64,000 nucleotides of DNA from Ahniella affigens. Lineage in GTDB: Bacteria > Pseudomonadota > Gammaproteobacteria > Xanthomonadales > Ahniellaceae. The stretch spans positions 62,001-126,000 of the forward strand of contig NZ_CP027860.1 in NCBI RefSeq assembly GCF_003015185.1. Direction: 5' to 3'. Shown here piece after piece: positions 9,701 through 17,529 of this stretch; positions within the stretch are counted from its first letter, which is position 1; each line of letters begins with the position of its first letter. Position numbers and translations under genes: made by a program. The notes under the pieces were generated by a model. It was not told the DNA's origin. It searched no databases and saw only the letters and a list, made by a program, of their open reading frames with translations.

Positions 9701-10682
9701 CGTCTCTGCTGCAAGCTTCTCAACCGCCGCGATAGCAACGCTGAGCATTGGCGGCGCAATCGCGAACTTTACGTCGGTGACTGAAGCGATCGACACGACG
9801 CCGAGTGCATTTGATCCAACCGACCTCAACAACGTTCCGATCGCGACCTTGGTCAGCGCTGCGCCGATCGTGGTCAATGGGATTAATGCGCCGACGCCGA
9901 TCAGTGTCAGCAACGGGAGCTTTACGATCAATGGCGGCTCTGCCCAAACGGTAGCCGGAACCGTGAATCCTGGGGACACCGTGATCGTCCGCCACGTCAG
10001 CGCTGCGACCTTTGCCACGGCAACTGAGACCGTACTGACAATTGGTGGCATCAGTGGTCTGTTTCGCTCCACCACCGAAGCCGCTGACAGCATCCCGTCG
10101 AACTTTAGCTTTGCCGCGCAAACGGGTTTGGCTACCAATGTCGCAGCGACGTCGCCGACTGTCACCGTGACGGGGATCAACACGGCGAGTCCGATCTCAG
10201 TCACCGGCGGCAGCTATGCGATCAATAGCGGGGCGTTCGTTACAACTGCCGGCACGGTGAATGCGGGTGACCAGGTCCGAGTCAGGGTAACCACAGCAGC
10301 GGCGGCGAATACAGCCGTCAATGCGACTCTGACCATTGGCGGCGTCAGCGCAAACTTCACGGCGACAACCGGCAGCGTTGACACCACACCGAATGTGTTT
10401 GCCTTCACCGATGTCGTCGATGCACGCCGCGGCAAATCCGTGACATCAGCTTCGGTTACGGTCAATGGGATCAATGCAAGCGTCCCGATCACGGTGAGTG
10501 GCGCTGGCGTGAAGTACTCGAAGAACGGTGGCACCTTCACATCCAATGCCGGGACCGTGGCGAACGGCGATCAGATTCGCCTGCAGCTGACAGCGTCTGC
10601 CAACGCCAACACGACCGTCAATGCCATCGCAACGGTTGGTGGCATCAGTGACACCTGGAGTGTCACGACAGGTACGCGGTAA
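6726..10682 (+). CDS. Large secreted protein with eight ~97-residue repeats
   Basis: A 1318-residue protein with signal peptide MKKRMITWVIGLALSTNIASA. Residues ~25-410 look beta-rich with tandem phrases such as TVMIWLVEDP and TFWVVWQQDG, possibly a propeller. Residues ~415-535 resemble a DUF11/Ig-like adhesion module (ITYAFQVRNLS, GWRCSGSALLTCR). Residues ~537-1318 are eight repeats, each starting near DTTPxxFxF and containing a YSINxGPF-like strand, then GTVxxGDxVxVRHxSA and TLxIGGxxxxFxSxTE. No transmembrane helix, sorting signal or catalytic motif is seen at the C-terminus, which ends on the last repeat (SVTTGTR). Likely a surface or secreted structural/adhesive protein; the binding target is unknown. 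Confidence 0.88.
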   Translation: MKKRMITWVIGLALSTNIASAAPGELATPPLLIDDLSGQTLLDSAIANNPAGDTVMIWLVEDPDTNLREIRYQRFDEHAEPIGAYDVVAGPLTGLSSPSVALGDTGTFWVVWQQDGADTDGTGIMARIWQADAQFLSEPFLVNQITTGDQQTPSISFDPDSYQVLVVWDSPAPGGGHAVMLREFNHWGTPTCPSCIETQVNALASPRLTTPQVVANNVWPSQVFWLAPSPDSPFDDRVHQMELLADFSPAWSEPEVWGRDLLIDGDVEHFDVARNPEGWYFNSVAYDIGEHAYVDDGPMWNVPVYLDAGYCDLRGNAVGRNSVNGLLLNCLYENQRIPFIGLSEQSTMLPIPVLADWLPPYQPGQIEAFDLAMDVDGNGLVPVQLPPSYGGSEPVLAVLRLRGQREVPMSLSVQAAESALAGSVITYAFQVRNLSTSWPQQVDNLKGLELNIELPEGAVPTDFHDYGWRCSGSALLTCRTLAPLRAGQIADISFDIEAPHVPGPLVVQAHLSSIVNSSPTEVTVTATTDIAPEDLSPNSFALPTLSPVALGTVYEAGVSVAGISAPVPIAITNGRYSIEGRPFTSEPGVVENGEWVNVQHTSASTYATTAVTVLTIGDKNASMTTTTGAEGTMPLPFQFVDATAVPPNTTVTSNPVSILGLTQASSISVQNGSYAINGGPFQTQPGMIAPDASVQVRHTSAHGFSNTVDTVLSIGGVSDTFSSTTQAIDSTPDAFWFAAQSNQVRGSLVTSNAIVPQGFNTPIPVQVQNGSYSINNGPFTTASGTIAPGNQIRVQHTAASSFQTSVLTTLTLGGISGSFISHSELRDDDPNLPVLPMRSDVPRNSLQTSSAFSITGINDVVSIGIVNGAYAINGGAYQTSAGTVRSGDTVQISHTSASGFAQQTASTLSVGSGTVSFVSQTEFADTTPDPYAFAALNNVPRSTEQTSNVVTVAGINTAAAISVTGGTYSINNGPFVSTSGAISVGDSVRVRHVSAASFSTAAIATLSIGGAIANFTSVTEAIDTTPSAFDPTDLNNVPIATLVSAAPIVVNGINAPTPISVSNGSFTINGGSAQTVAGTVNPGDTVIVRHVSAATFATATETVLTIGGISGLFRSTTEAADSIPSNFSFAAQTGLATNVAATSPTVTVTGINTASPISVTGGSYAINSGAFVTTAGTVNAGDQVRVRVTTAAAANTAVNATLTIGGVSANFTATTGSVDTTPNVFAFTDVVDARRGKSVTSASVTVNGINASVPITVSGAGVKYSKNGGTFTSNAGTVANGDQIRLQLTASANANTTVNAIATVGGISDTWSVTTGTR

Positions 10683-10700
10683 TCGCTGAAGTAAGTCGCT

Positions 10701-10880
10701 AGGGAGGGTCTGAACAAGTCCATCCTGGACTTTCAGACCCACACCGAGTCCGGCACTCAAGCCTGCCCCGGCGAAGGCCGGGGTCCGGACTCGGTGCTCC
10801 AGAATCAAGCACTTGCGCGCTTGATTCTGGGCAGGCCATCCATGGCCTGCGTCGCCTCTGAACTTGTTCAGAGGCTCCCT
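10701..10880 (-). repeat. Family A dispersed repeat, inverted copy
   Basis: Read on the minus strand it runs from AGGGAGCCTCTGAACAAG to TTCAGACCCTCCCT, the same ends as the 659-1320 array. It carries the same internal palindromes around AATCAAGC, GTCCGGA and GTCCAGGATGGAC. An extra segment (TGCCCCGGCGAAGGCCGGGG on the plus strand) replaces the usual spacer between the GTCCGG arms. It occupies most of the gap between the repeat protein and the S41 peptidase. Confidence 0.9.
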
Positions 10881-11030
10881 AGGGCCAAACTTCGGCAGGC
10901 TGTTGCAAAGCAGCCTGCCGAGCCGTTTGGGGGCGCCCGGTCTGGTCGCGTCAGGCATCGTCGAGCCGCCGTTGGCTACACCTGAATATCCAGATGCGCT
11001 CGTGTCGACGATTAGGGTCGACTTACGGTT

Positions 11031-12671
11031 CTACTTGATCGCGGCGATCGCCGTGTCGAGCACCGTATCGCGGCCCGCGCGAAAGCCATCGACGGTTTCT
11101 GCACTCGGAATATCGGGATGAATGCCGTGACCAACAAACTCGGTGCCGTCGGCAAGGCGATCGCGCTTGGCGCAGATTCGGGCGCCACCACCACCAGGCA
11201 GGGCCAGAAACAGCGGTTGCCCGGTACTGCCGCCGGTGGCTTCACCGACAATCTTGCCTCGTCCCATGTTCTTGAATGCGCCCACGAAGTCCTCAGCCGC
11301 TGAGTAGGTTTCAGCGCTAGTCAGCACAAGCACTTGGCCTTGGTAATGGCGTTCGCCATCGGCCGACCACGAGTTGGATTCTGCAATCGGTGTCTGCACC
11401 AAGCCCCAGGCGCGCCAGGCTGGCACATACTTTCGAGTCTGCCAGCGTGACGTGGGGATGGGTTGATCAGTCAACGTGGCGAGCACTCGATAGCCCTCAC
11501 CACCGTTGCCGCCGCCGTTTCGACGAACGTCGAAGATAATCGCCTTGGCCTTGCTGATGCGCTCGAAGTTCGCAAGGTACTGCGTGGCGGCCTGGTCGCT
11601 TTCAAATTCGTTCAACGCGACATAGGCGATATTGTCCGGCAACATCTTCCAGCTGAAGGACGGCTTTCCAGAAACCTTCAGCGCCGAACGTTGTGCTTGC
11701 GACCATCGTGCGACGTTGATGTCGGTCGCATCCTCGCCTGCATTTTGGATTCGGAGATCAAGATCCTGATCGAGGTCACCTTGAAGGAGCTGAAACCCGA
11801 AGCTCCGTTGATCGCGGTCCTGTGGCGTGGATGCCGATACCCACGGCACAACCGACTCCGACACATACTGATGCACCGATTTGCCATTGATGGCGAGAAT
11901 TTCCGTTCCTGGTCGCAGACCCTGGTCAGTCAGGCTCTTGTGGAACACCTCAGTGACGAGCACCCGGTTCTCAATCAGACGTGTGCGCAATGGCGGCCGC
12001 GCGTAGAACGTATCGTTCAACGCGGCGGGCGGGAAAACCCCGGAATGTCCGTCTTGCAACTGCGCGACAAATGCGATCAGCTCACGATAGTAGTCGGCGG
12101 TGTTCGATGACCGCTGCACCTTGGGTAGTGTCTGCAAGTAAAGAGCGTCCCAATCAAGCTTTGGGACCAGATCGAAGTTCGCAAAGTTGTATTTGGCCTC
12201 GGACCACAATCGGGACAAGCCAGCGATCCGCTCGGCTTCCGGCAATGACTTGGCAAACGGGGTTTCAATTGCCTTCGCGCCATAGACGCGCTGGTCGAAT
12301 GCCAAGAGCGCGCCAGCATGTTCGATCACCGCGTTGAATCTTGGGTCGGTGCGCAAACTTGCCAGATCGGCGTCCCGCTGCATGTGGTCCGTATCGGTGT
12401 AGCCCGCATTGACTGCAGCCTCGAGCGCAGTGAGCGCGCGGTCGTGATCGCCGCTCAGGGCGAGTACGCACGCAAAGTTGTATTGTTGGCCTGCGTCCAG
12501 ATTTCCCAGCGACGCTGCACGATCGAAAGCCGATACGGCTTCCGGCCATTGCTTCGCAAGCATGTGCTGAACCGCCTGATCCATCGCCTCAGTGAAGCGC
12601 TCCGCATGAACGTGGCCGACATGCAACAACAAGATCAAGGCGATTGCCTTGATGACTCGATTCCCTGCCAT
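11031..12671 (-). CDS. S41-family peptidase with N-terminal TPR-like region
   Basis: A 546-residue protein with signal peptide (VIKAIALILLLHVGHVHA). Residues ~30-125 look TPR-like (QQYNFACVLALSGDHDRAL). A C-terminal-processing-type peptidase follows: LWSEAKYNF, LQDGHSGVF, a PDZ-like stretch (LRPGTEILAINGKSV) at about 245-300, then VRRNGGGN and LTSAETYSAAEDF with the predicted catalytic serine, and GKIVGEATGG. Predicted periplasmic. The frame extends 70 codons further upstream, but that part reads through a degenerate repeat; the ATG at 12671 has a strong AAGGAGA site and begins the signal peptide, so it is chosen. The substrate is unknown. Confidence 0.88.
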   Translation of the reverse strand: MAGNRVIKAIALILLLHVGHVHAERFTEAMDQAVQHMLAKQWPEAVSAFDRAASLGNLDAGQQYNFACVLALSGDHDRALTALEAAVNAGYTDTDHMQRDADLASLRTDPRFNAVIEHAGALLAFDQRVYGAKAIETPFAKSLPEAERIAGLSRLWSEAKYNFANFDLVPKLDWDALYLQTLPKVQRSSNTADYYRELIAFVAQLQDGHSGVFPPAALNDTFYARPPLRTRLIENRVLVTEVFHKSLTDQGLRPGTEILAINGKSVHQYVSESVVPWVSASTPQDRDQRSFGFQLLQGDLDQDLDLRIQNAGEDATDINVARWSQAQRSALKVSGKPSFSWKMLPDNIAYVALNEFESDQAATQYLANFERISKAKAIIFDVRRNGGGNGGEGYRVLATLTDQPIPTSRWQTRKYVPAWRAWGLVQTPIAESNSWSADGERHYQGQVLVLTSAETYSAAEDFVGAFKNMGRGKIVGEATGGSTGQPLFLALPGGGGARICAKRDRLADGTEFVGHGIHPDIPSAETVDGFRAGRDTVLDTAIAAIK

Positions 12672-12734
12672 GATCTGTCGTCTCCTTGTCTGGTCAATCG
12701 TTGCTCGTCGCGGGTGGACATCGATTCGAAGGTA

Positions 12735-12916
12735 CTGAATGGGTCCACCCTGGAATGTCGGCCCATCGAGTCTTGCGAACAGACTGCCTTGGGGGCGGTC
12801 CAGGCCCCCGCGCAATGCGCCACGATCATGTGCTTGGGGGTTTGGGTGCTTGAAGCCGCGCAGAACATCCATGCCCCGCATCCACTCTGAACGTGTTCAG
12901 AGTCGCCTTAGGATGG
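12735..12916 (-). repeat. Degenerate family A repeat
   Basis: Read on the minus strand it begins CGACTCTGAACACGTTCAGAG, continues GATGCGGGGCATGGATG and AAGCACccaaac, and ends CCAGGGTGGACCCATTCAG. These are diverged forms of the family A landmarks in the right order. It lies just upstream of the S41 peptidase start and explains the spurious frame extension there. Confidence 0.65.
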
Positions 12917-12961
12917 CGTAACTGGGCCCGGGGTTTAACATGACTCTCGTTACATCGCCTT

Positions 12962-13117
12962 GGGAGCCGCTGAACACGTTCAGAGGCGATGCGGGGCCAT
13001 GGCTAGCCCGCCCAGAATTAAGCACGCAAGTGCTTGGTTCTGAGGCAATGAGTCCGTACATGTGCCGGACTCATTGCGGGTCTGAACGTCCAGGATGGAC
13101 TGATTCAGACCCTCCCT
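12962..13117 (+). repeat. Family A dispersed repeat, single 156-bp copy
   Basis: Runs from GGGAGCCGCTGAACACGTTC to TTCAGACCCTCCCT, with GGCCATGGCTAGCCCGCCC, AAGCACGCAAGTGCTT and GTCCAGGATGGAC inside. It is the simplest intact copy and defines the element whose central part was amplified at 659-1320. Together with 12735-12916 it fills the gap between the S41 peptidase and ornithine cyclodeaminase. Confidence 0.92.
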
Positions 13118-13166
13118 AAACGTTCGCCTGCGGCACCGAACGACTTGGAGAAGCTTGGCGGGTGAA

Positions 13167-14210
13167 TCAAGCTGCCCGCGGCAGCACTTGCTGCTTGCCC
13201 ATCAGATGTCCGAAGAGGTCTTTCGGGTCAGCGAGATCGGGAATGAGCGCCACCGAAGTGCCGAGCCCGAGCTGCTTGGCGGTGTCCCGCAGCAGGCGAA
13301 GCGCGGAATAGTCTTCTAGTGCGAAGCCGACGGAGTCGAACACGGTGACCTGCTGTGCGTGCGCGCGGCCGATGTGCGCGCCGGTCAGCACTTGCCAGAG
13401 TTCGGTCACGGCAAAGTCGGCCGGCATTTGCTGCAGATCACCTTCAATGCGCGTCTGCGGTTCGTACTCGACGAATACGGCCGCGTTGGCCAACACGTCC
13501 GCATGCAACTCGGTCTTGCCCGGGCAATCGCCGCCCACGCCGTTGATGTGCATGCCCGGTTCGATCATGTCTGGCGTCAGAATCGTGGCATTGCATTTGT
13601 CGGCGGTGACCGTCGTCACGATATCGGCGCCGCGCACGGCATCGTGAGTGCTCAGAGCGCGAATCACCCGTAGGCCGGGCACGTTGCGTAGATGTGCCAC
13701 CAGCTTGTCGGTCGCAGCCGGATCAACGTCGAATACACGGATTTCGTCGATCCCCAGCAAGTAGTGAAACGCGAGCGCCTGAAACTCGCTTTGCGCGCCG
13801 TTGCCGATCAGCGCCATGCTGCGCGAGTCCGGTCTTGCCAACACGCGGGCAGCGAGCACCGAAGCACCTGCTGTGCGAATGGCCGTGGTCAGCGTCAGTT
13901 CTGCAAGCAAGTCGGGCCGGCCGGTGGCGACATCGGCCAAAACACCGAATGCCATCACCGTGGGCAAGCCTTCGCGTGTGTTCTTTGGGTGACCGTTCAC
14001 GTACTTGAAACTGTAATCGCGGGCGTCCGCAATCGGCATCAATTCGATAACGCCCACCTCTGAGTGCGACGCCACCCGAGCGCACTTTTCGAAATCCTGC
14101 CAGCGGCGGAAGTCGGTGGCCAAATAATCGTGCATCCGCTGAAACATTGTCGGCAGCCCAAGCGTCTGGACCATACGGCTGATGTCGCGAGTGGTGAGTA
14201 GCGTCGTCAT
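13167..14210 (-). CDS. Ornithine cyclodeaminase family protein
   Basis: A 347-residue member of the OCD/mu-crystallin family; classical members convert L-ornithine to L-proline and ammonia with NAD. SMALIGNGAQSEFQALAFHY is the Rossmann dinucleotide loop; DIVTTVTADK and MHINGVGGDCPGKTEL are typical OCD blocks, the latter holding the catalytic Asp region. Start 14210 is preferred because GGAG lies just upstream; an ATG ten codons earlier (14240) is also possible. It is divergent from an Lrp/AsnC regulator, as expected for an amino-acid catabolic gene under Lrp-type control. Related family members act on alanine or other imino acids, so the substrate is not certain. Confidence 0.92.
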   Translation of the reverse strand: MTTLLTTRDISRMVQTLGLPTMFQRMHDYLATDFRRWQDFEKCARVASHSEVGVIELMPIADARDYSFKYVNGHPKNTREGLPTVMAFGVLADVATGRPDLLAELTLTTAIRTAGASVLAARVLARPDSRSMALIGNGAQSEFQALAFHYLLGIDEIRVFDVDPAATDKLVAHLRNVPGLRVIRALSTHDAVRGADIVTTVTADKCNATILTPDMIEPGMHINGVGGDCPGKTELHADVLANAAVFVEYEPQTRIEGDLQQMPADFAVTELWQVLTGAHIGRAHAQQVTVFDSVGFALEDYSALRLLRDTAKQLGLGTSVALIPDLADPKDLFGHLMGKQQVLPRAA

Positions 14211-14274
14211 GGCGGTCTCCGTGGGTGTCGTGAATGCCATTGTCCCGATTGCACTGACAGCGCAAAAGAGCAAA

Positions 14275-14304
14275 AATGTATGCAGAATGCGCAATAATGA
14301 CCAA
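14275..14304 (-). promoter_or_regulatory. Candidate sigma70 promoter of the ornithine cyclodeaminase gene
   Basis: On the minus strand TTGGTC and TACATT are separated by 18 bp inside an AT-rich 120-bp divergent spacer. The match to consensus is partial. The Lrp-type regulator starting at 14334 would be expected to bind here. Confidence 0.35.
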
Positions 14305-14333
14305 AATGGCAGGACGAAATGACACAATAGCCA

Positions 14334-14753
14334 ATGGACAGTCTCGATCAACAACTGCTTGCCCAACTGCGGCAAAACGCCCGCGCATCGATCGCTGAGC
14401 TTGCGGCCAAGCTCAAGGTTGCGCGCGGCACGATCACCAACCGCATCGCGAAGCTGGAGCAGTCCGGCGTCATCGTCGGCTATACGATCAAGTTGCGACC
14501 CGATGCGAACCCCGACGAAATCCGGGCGTGGACTGGGATTGCCGTTGAGGGCAACCAACAAACAGTCATTCGAGCGTTGCTTGGCGAGCCCGGAATCGCA
14601 GCGCTACACGACACCAACGGGCGTTGGGATTTACTTGCCGAACTTCGCGTTGCGAATCTAGGAGAATTGGCGGCAACCCTTGAGCGCATTCGCAAGGTCA
14701 AAGGGGTCAGCGCCACCGAAACCAGCATCCACTTGCAGAGCTTTCGCGGTTGA
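14334..14753 (+). CDS. Lrp/AsnC-family transcriptional regulator
   Basis: A 139-residue protein. The N-terminus MDSLDQQLLAQLRQNARAS begins the typical Lrp/AsnC winged helix-turn-helix, followed by IAELAAKLKVARGTITNRI and KLEQSGVIVGY. The C-terminal part has the ferredoxin-like RAM fold for effector binding (GNQQTVIRALLGEPGIAA, GRWDLLAEL). Such regulators sense amino acids. Its position, divergent from ornithine cyclodeaminase with a 123-bp shared spacer, suggests it controls that gene and itself. No own Shine-Dalgarno of note is seen before the ATG. Confidence 0.93.
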   Translation: MDSLDQQLLAQLRQNARASIAELAAKLKVARGTITNRIAKLEQSGVIVGYTIKLRPDANPDEIRAWTGIAVEGNQQTVIRALLGEPGIAALHDTNGRWDLLAELRVANLGELAATLERIRKVKGVSATETSIHLQSFRG

Positions 14754-14873
14754 TCCGGCCTGTTCGGGCTGCTGTTGACCGGTGTTGTTCACACGATTGA
14801 ATCGTGCCCAGATCGCCCGCCAAGTGCAGGGCAGTGCACGCTACGATCGCTCCCGCTTTGTTGAGGACTGCTG

Positions 14874-15548
14874 ATGCCGCGACCTATCTTGTTGTCCTGG
14901 AGTTCTGGGAAAGACAGCGCCTGGACCCTGCACTGTCTGCGCCAGGACCCGAGTGTGCTGGTGGTTGGCTTGGTGACTACCGTCAATGCAACCTTTGATC
15001 GGGTTGCCATGCATGGCACGCGGCGCGCGATCTTGGAGGCGCAAGCCAACGCGCTCGGTCTGCCGCTACATGTGGTGCCGCTGCCTTGGCCGTGTACGAA
15101 CGCCGAATATGAAAGCGCCATGCGACAAGCCCTGATCGCGGCTGCGCGTGACGGCGTCACGGGTATGGCCTTTGGCGACCTGTTCCTGGCGGACGTGCGG
15201 GACTATCGCGTTCAGCTGCTTGCCGGCACGGGGATCGAGCCCATGTTTCCCATCTGGGGCGACGATACGACCGCGCTCGCCCACCAGATGATCGACGCGG
15301 GCTTGCGTGCTGTCGTGACCGCAGTTGATCCGCGTCAGGTGCCAGCTGACCTGGCTGGGCAAGCGTTTGACCAGGACTTTCTGGCTCGCCTGCCAACGGG
15401 CGCAGATCCCTGCGGGGAAAATGGTGAGTTCCACACCTGTGTCCTTGCTGGGCCGATGTTTTCGGCGCCCTTATCGCTCCAGCCGGGTGAGGTGGTGACG
15501 CGGGATGGCTTTGTGTTTGCCGATTTTCTGCTGGCTGAGGGCCAATGA
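14874..15548 (+). CDS. PP-loop ATPase, Dph6-like (diphthine-ammonia ligase domain)
   Basis: A 224-residue protein. LLSWSSGKDSAWTL at residues 5-18 is the SGGKDS-type PP-loop that binds ATP in N-type ATP pyrophosphatases. MAFGDLFLADVRDYR and PIWGDDTTALAHQM followed by GENGEFHT are characteristic of the MJ0570/Dph6 domain family. In eukaryotes Dph6 amidates diphthine, but bacteria lack diphthamide, so the bacterial substrate is unknown; an adenylation-dependent amidation or ligation is likely. It stands alone between the Lrp regulator and the sigma cassette. Confidence 0.88.
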   Translation: MPRPILLSWSSGKDSAWTLHCLRQDPSVLVVGLVTTVNATFDRVAMHGTRRAILEAQANALGLPLHVVPLPWPCTNAEYESAMRQALIAAARDGVTGMAFGDLFLADVRDYRVQLLAGTGIEPMFPIWGDDTTALAHQMIDAGLRAVVTAVDPRQVPADLAGQAFDQDFLARLPTGADPCGENGEFHTCVLAGPMFSAPLSLQPGEVVTRDGFVFADFLLAEGQ

Positions 15549-15628
15549 CCAAGACATCGCGATCGCCTTGATGCCGGTGCAGCCAGACGGCTTTCAGAAA
15601 ATCGTTGCGATGGTCGGGAAGAAAAATC

Positions 15629-15659
15629 GGGCCTGGGTGTTATACGAGACACCAGGCCC
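15629..15659 (+). other. Strong hairpin upstream of the sigma-factor cassette
   Basis: GGGCCTGGGTGT and ACACCAGGCCC pair over 11 bp with one bulged G and an 8-nt loop. No T-run follows, so a Rho-independent terminator for the PP-loop gene is only possible. It sits 34 bp before the ATG at 15693 and could also be a leader structure. Confidence 0.5.
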
Positions 15660-15692
15660 AATTCGCGGCCCTTGACCCAAGAAGGAACCTTC

Positions 15693-16409
15693 ATGAACCG
15701 TATGATCTGGATCGTCGCCGCCGTCTGCTTAGCGCTGATCGGCGCCTGGCTTACGACTCGCCCTGGCGTACCGTTGCCGATGGCGCCCGAAACCAACGAG
15801 TTGGCGGTCTATGCAGTTCCGGTCGACCGCGCCATTGAAATCAACAATGCCATCGAGTATGTCATGGCGGTCGGCGAGAAAAAGCTGGGCAGCAGCCAAA
15901 TGGCCGGACCAGATCAGATCATGGTCCTGGCACCGCCTTCGGTGCACGCCGGCATCCAGAATGCGCTGAAGGCGCTGGGCGCCAGCGATTTGCCGGGACG
16001 ATTCGGCAAACAAGCGCTCAACCTGAGCGTCTGGCTGCTGCACAGCACGGACAATGCTGCGACGGATCCGGCTCTGGCCAGCGTCGCGACCCAAACCGAC
16101 GCGCTGCGTCAAGAGTTGGGTGTCGCGGGCTTCAAACTGAGCGACCGCGCCCAGCTCAGCCTCGCAACCAATGCCGATACCGCCCAACTGAAAACGCCCC
16201 GCGGCACCGAGATTCGGGCGCGGGCGTTGACCGATAGCAAAGCGTATGTGCTCGAATTCAACCTGGTCCGACACGACGCGAATGACAGTGGGCTCCGCAC
16301 CAAAACCACCGTATTGCCGGGCCAGAATCTGGTCTTGAGCACGGCCGCAGGCGCTGAGCCCGGGCAGTGGGAAGTCGTCATATTGCGGCTGGATCAACCA
16401 GAAGCCTGA
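15693..16409 (+). CDS. Membrane-anchored protein, possible secretin-N-like fold
   Basis: A 238-residue protein with one N-terminal membrane helix (MIWIVAAVCLALIGAWLTT) and a soluble, probably periplasmic remainder. YAVPVDRAIEINNAIEYVM followed by MVLAPPSVHAGIQNALKAL resembles the secretin short domain, in which a small beta-alpha-beta unit is followed by 'L(V)xAP' and a helix. This resemblance is judged by eye only. The start is chosen at 15693 because GAAGGAA lies 8-10 bp upstream; an in-frame TTG at 15672 is rejected. It precedes the sigma factor by 9 bp and is almost certainly in the same operon. Confidence 0.6.
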   Translation: MNRMIWIVAAVCLALIGAWLTTRPGVPLPMAPETNELAVYAVPVDRAIEINNAIEYVMAVGEKKLGSSQMAGPDQIMVLAPPSVHAGIQNALKALGASDLPGRFGKQALNLSVWLLHSTDNAATDPALASVATQTDALRQELGVAGFKLSDRAQLSLATNADTAQLKTPRGTEIRARALTDSKAYVLEFNLVRHDANDSGLRTKTTVLPGQNLVLSTAAGAEPGQWEVVILRLDQPEA

Positions 16410-16418
16410 GCCGATCCC

Positions 16419-16919
16419 ATGGCGATCGATCAAGAGCGGCTGCTCAGCGCGTACCAGCGCTTGGAGAAGCCGCTCTTCAATGTGCTGTATCGTTGGCTGT
16501 GGAACGCCGCCGATTGCGAGGATGTCATGCAGGAAACCTTCCTGCGCGTGTTCGCGGTCAGCGCCCGCGTGCACGGTGACCAGTTGGACGCATTGATTTA
16601 TCGGACGGCATTGAACGAAGCCAAGAACCGTCGGCGCTGGCAACGCTTCAAGCAGTTTCTCGCACTTGCGCCTGACGATGATGCAACGTTGTTGTCGGCT
16701 GAAAACCCTGAGCTGGTCGCCGAGCAGTCGCAGCTTCGAAAGGCTTTGGAACAACTGCCCGCTGATCAACGCAATGTGCTGCTGCTTTCCGAGTTCGCCG
16801 GCCTGTCGACCGACGAGCTAGCAGATGCACTCAACATCGCTGCAGGCACGGTTGGTTCGCGAAAGCACCGCGCGCTCCAGCAACTGCGCATACTACTCGC
16901 ACAAGGAGCGTCCTCATGA
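16419..16919 (+). CDS. ECF-type RNA polymerase sigma factor
   Basis: A 166-residue sigma-70 family protein. Region 2: LLSAYQRLEKPLFNVLYRWL and CEDVMQETFLRVF (the region 2.2-2.4 DxxQExFLR-like motif). Region 4: LRKALEQLPADQRNVLLLSEFAGLS and DELADALNIAAGTVGSRKHR, a helix-turn-helix for the -35 element. No region 3, as usual for ECF sigmas. The stop overlaps the ATG of the next gene (ATGA), implying coupled translation. The target promoters are unknown; the partner genes on either side are membrane proteins rather than a canonical zinc anti-sigma. Confidence 0.92.
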   Translation: MAIDQERLLSAYQRLEKPLFNVLYRWLWNAADCEDVMQETFLRVFAVSARVHGDQLDALIYRTALNEAKNRRRWQRFKQFLALAPDDDATLLSAENPELVAEQSQLRKALEQLPADQRNVLLLSEFAGLSTDELADALNIAAGTVGSRKHRALQQLRILLAQGASS

Positions 16920-17263
16920 AATTTGAGCCATCGCTTGCCTGGAAAGTGCTTGACCCAACTCCTGGCGGTGTTGCCCGCATGCGCGAACGGCTGGTCCGGG
17001 TCAACCGTGAACCACCGATGATCTGGCGTGAGGCGCTACTGAGCTTCAGTCTGACGCTTGCCGTTTGCTGGTCCGTCGCAATGCCGTTGCTGGCCCGTTG
17101 GCACGAAACGAAGTCGGTAGAGGAGGCAATCGGCGCGGCGATTCAACGCCCGGACTCGGGCCCGAAAATTACCGCAGGCGCAGCGCTCGAACAACCAACT
17201 TCATTGACCGATACGCGCGTGTTTCTGGTCGCAACAACCTCGGATTTGCAAGACACGCCGTAG
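16916..17263 (+). CDS. Small single-pass membrane protein, candidate sigma partner
   Basis: A 115-residue protein overlapping the sigma-factor stop by 4 bp. N-terminal ~40 residues are basic (ARMRERLVRVNREPP), then one membrane helix at about 43-60 (LLSFSLTLAVCWSVAMPLL), then a short extracytoplasmic tail. It has no HxxxCxxC zinc anti-sigma motif. Position, topology and tight coupling suggest an anti-sigma factor or membrane regulator, but there is no direct motif support. An intergenic stretch of 266 bp follows in which nothing is recognised. Confidence 0.65.
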   Translation: MKFEPSLAWKVLDPTPGGVARMRERLVRVNREPPMIWREALLSFSLTLAVCWSVAMPLLARWHETKSVEEAIGAAIQRPDSGPKITAGAALEQPTSLTDTRVFLVATTSDLQDTP

Positions 17264-17529
17264 GCGCGTTGGCATCGCTTTGGATCAGCGCGATGGCAAA
17301 GAGCCATTCGTGGATCGCCGCGCCGCGTCATGCAGTGCCTATGCAGTTTGCACTTGGTGTCTGATTCGCCCGGCAGGTTGCAGCATCAGAAACAATGGGA
17401 CTAGACTCAAGACATCGCGTCAGTGGCTGCATTGCCGCGAGCATTGGGGAAGCATGCGCCAAGGGGCGATGCTTCGCACTGCCGACGGTTGCATGACTGG
17501 CGGCGACGATCTTGGGGAGCTTTGGGGCT

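Noticed and set aside
12672..12881. Longer start for the S41 peptidase
   Set aside because: The 70 extra codons run through a degenerate family A repeat and would hide the signal peptide; ATG 12671 has AAGGAGA upstream.
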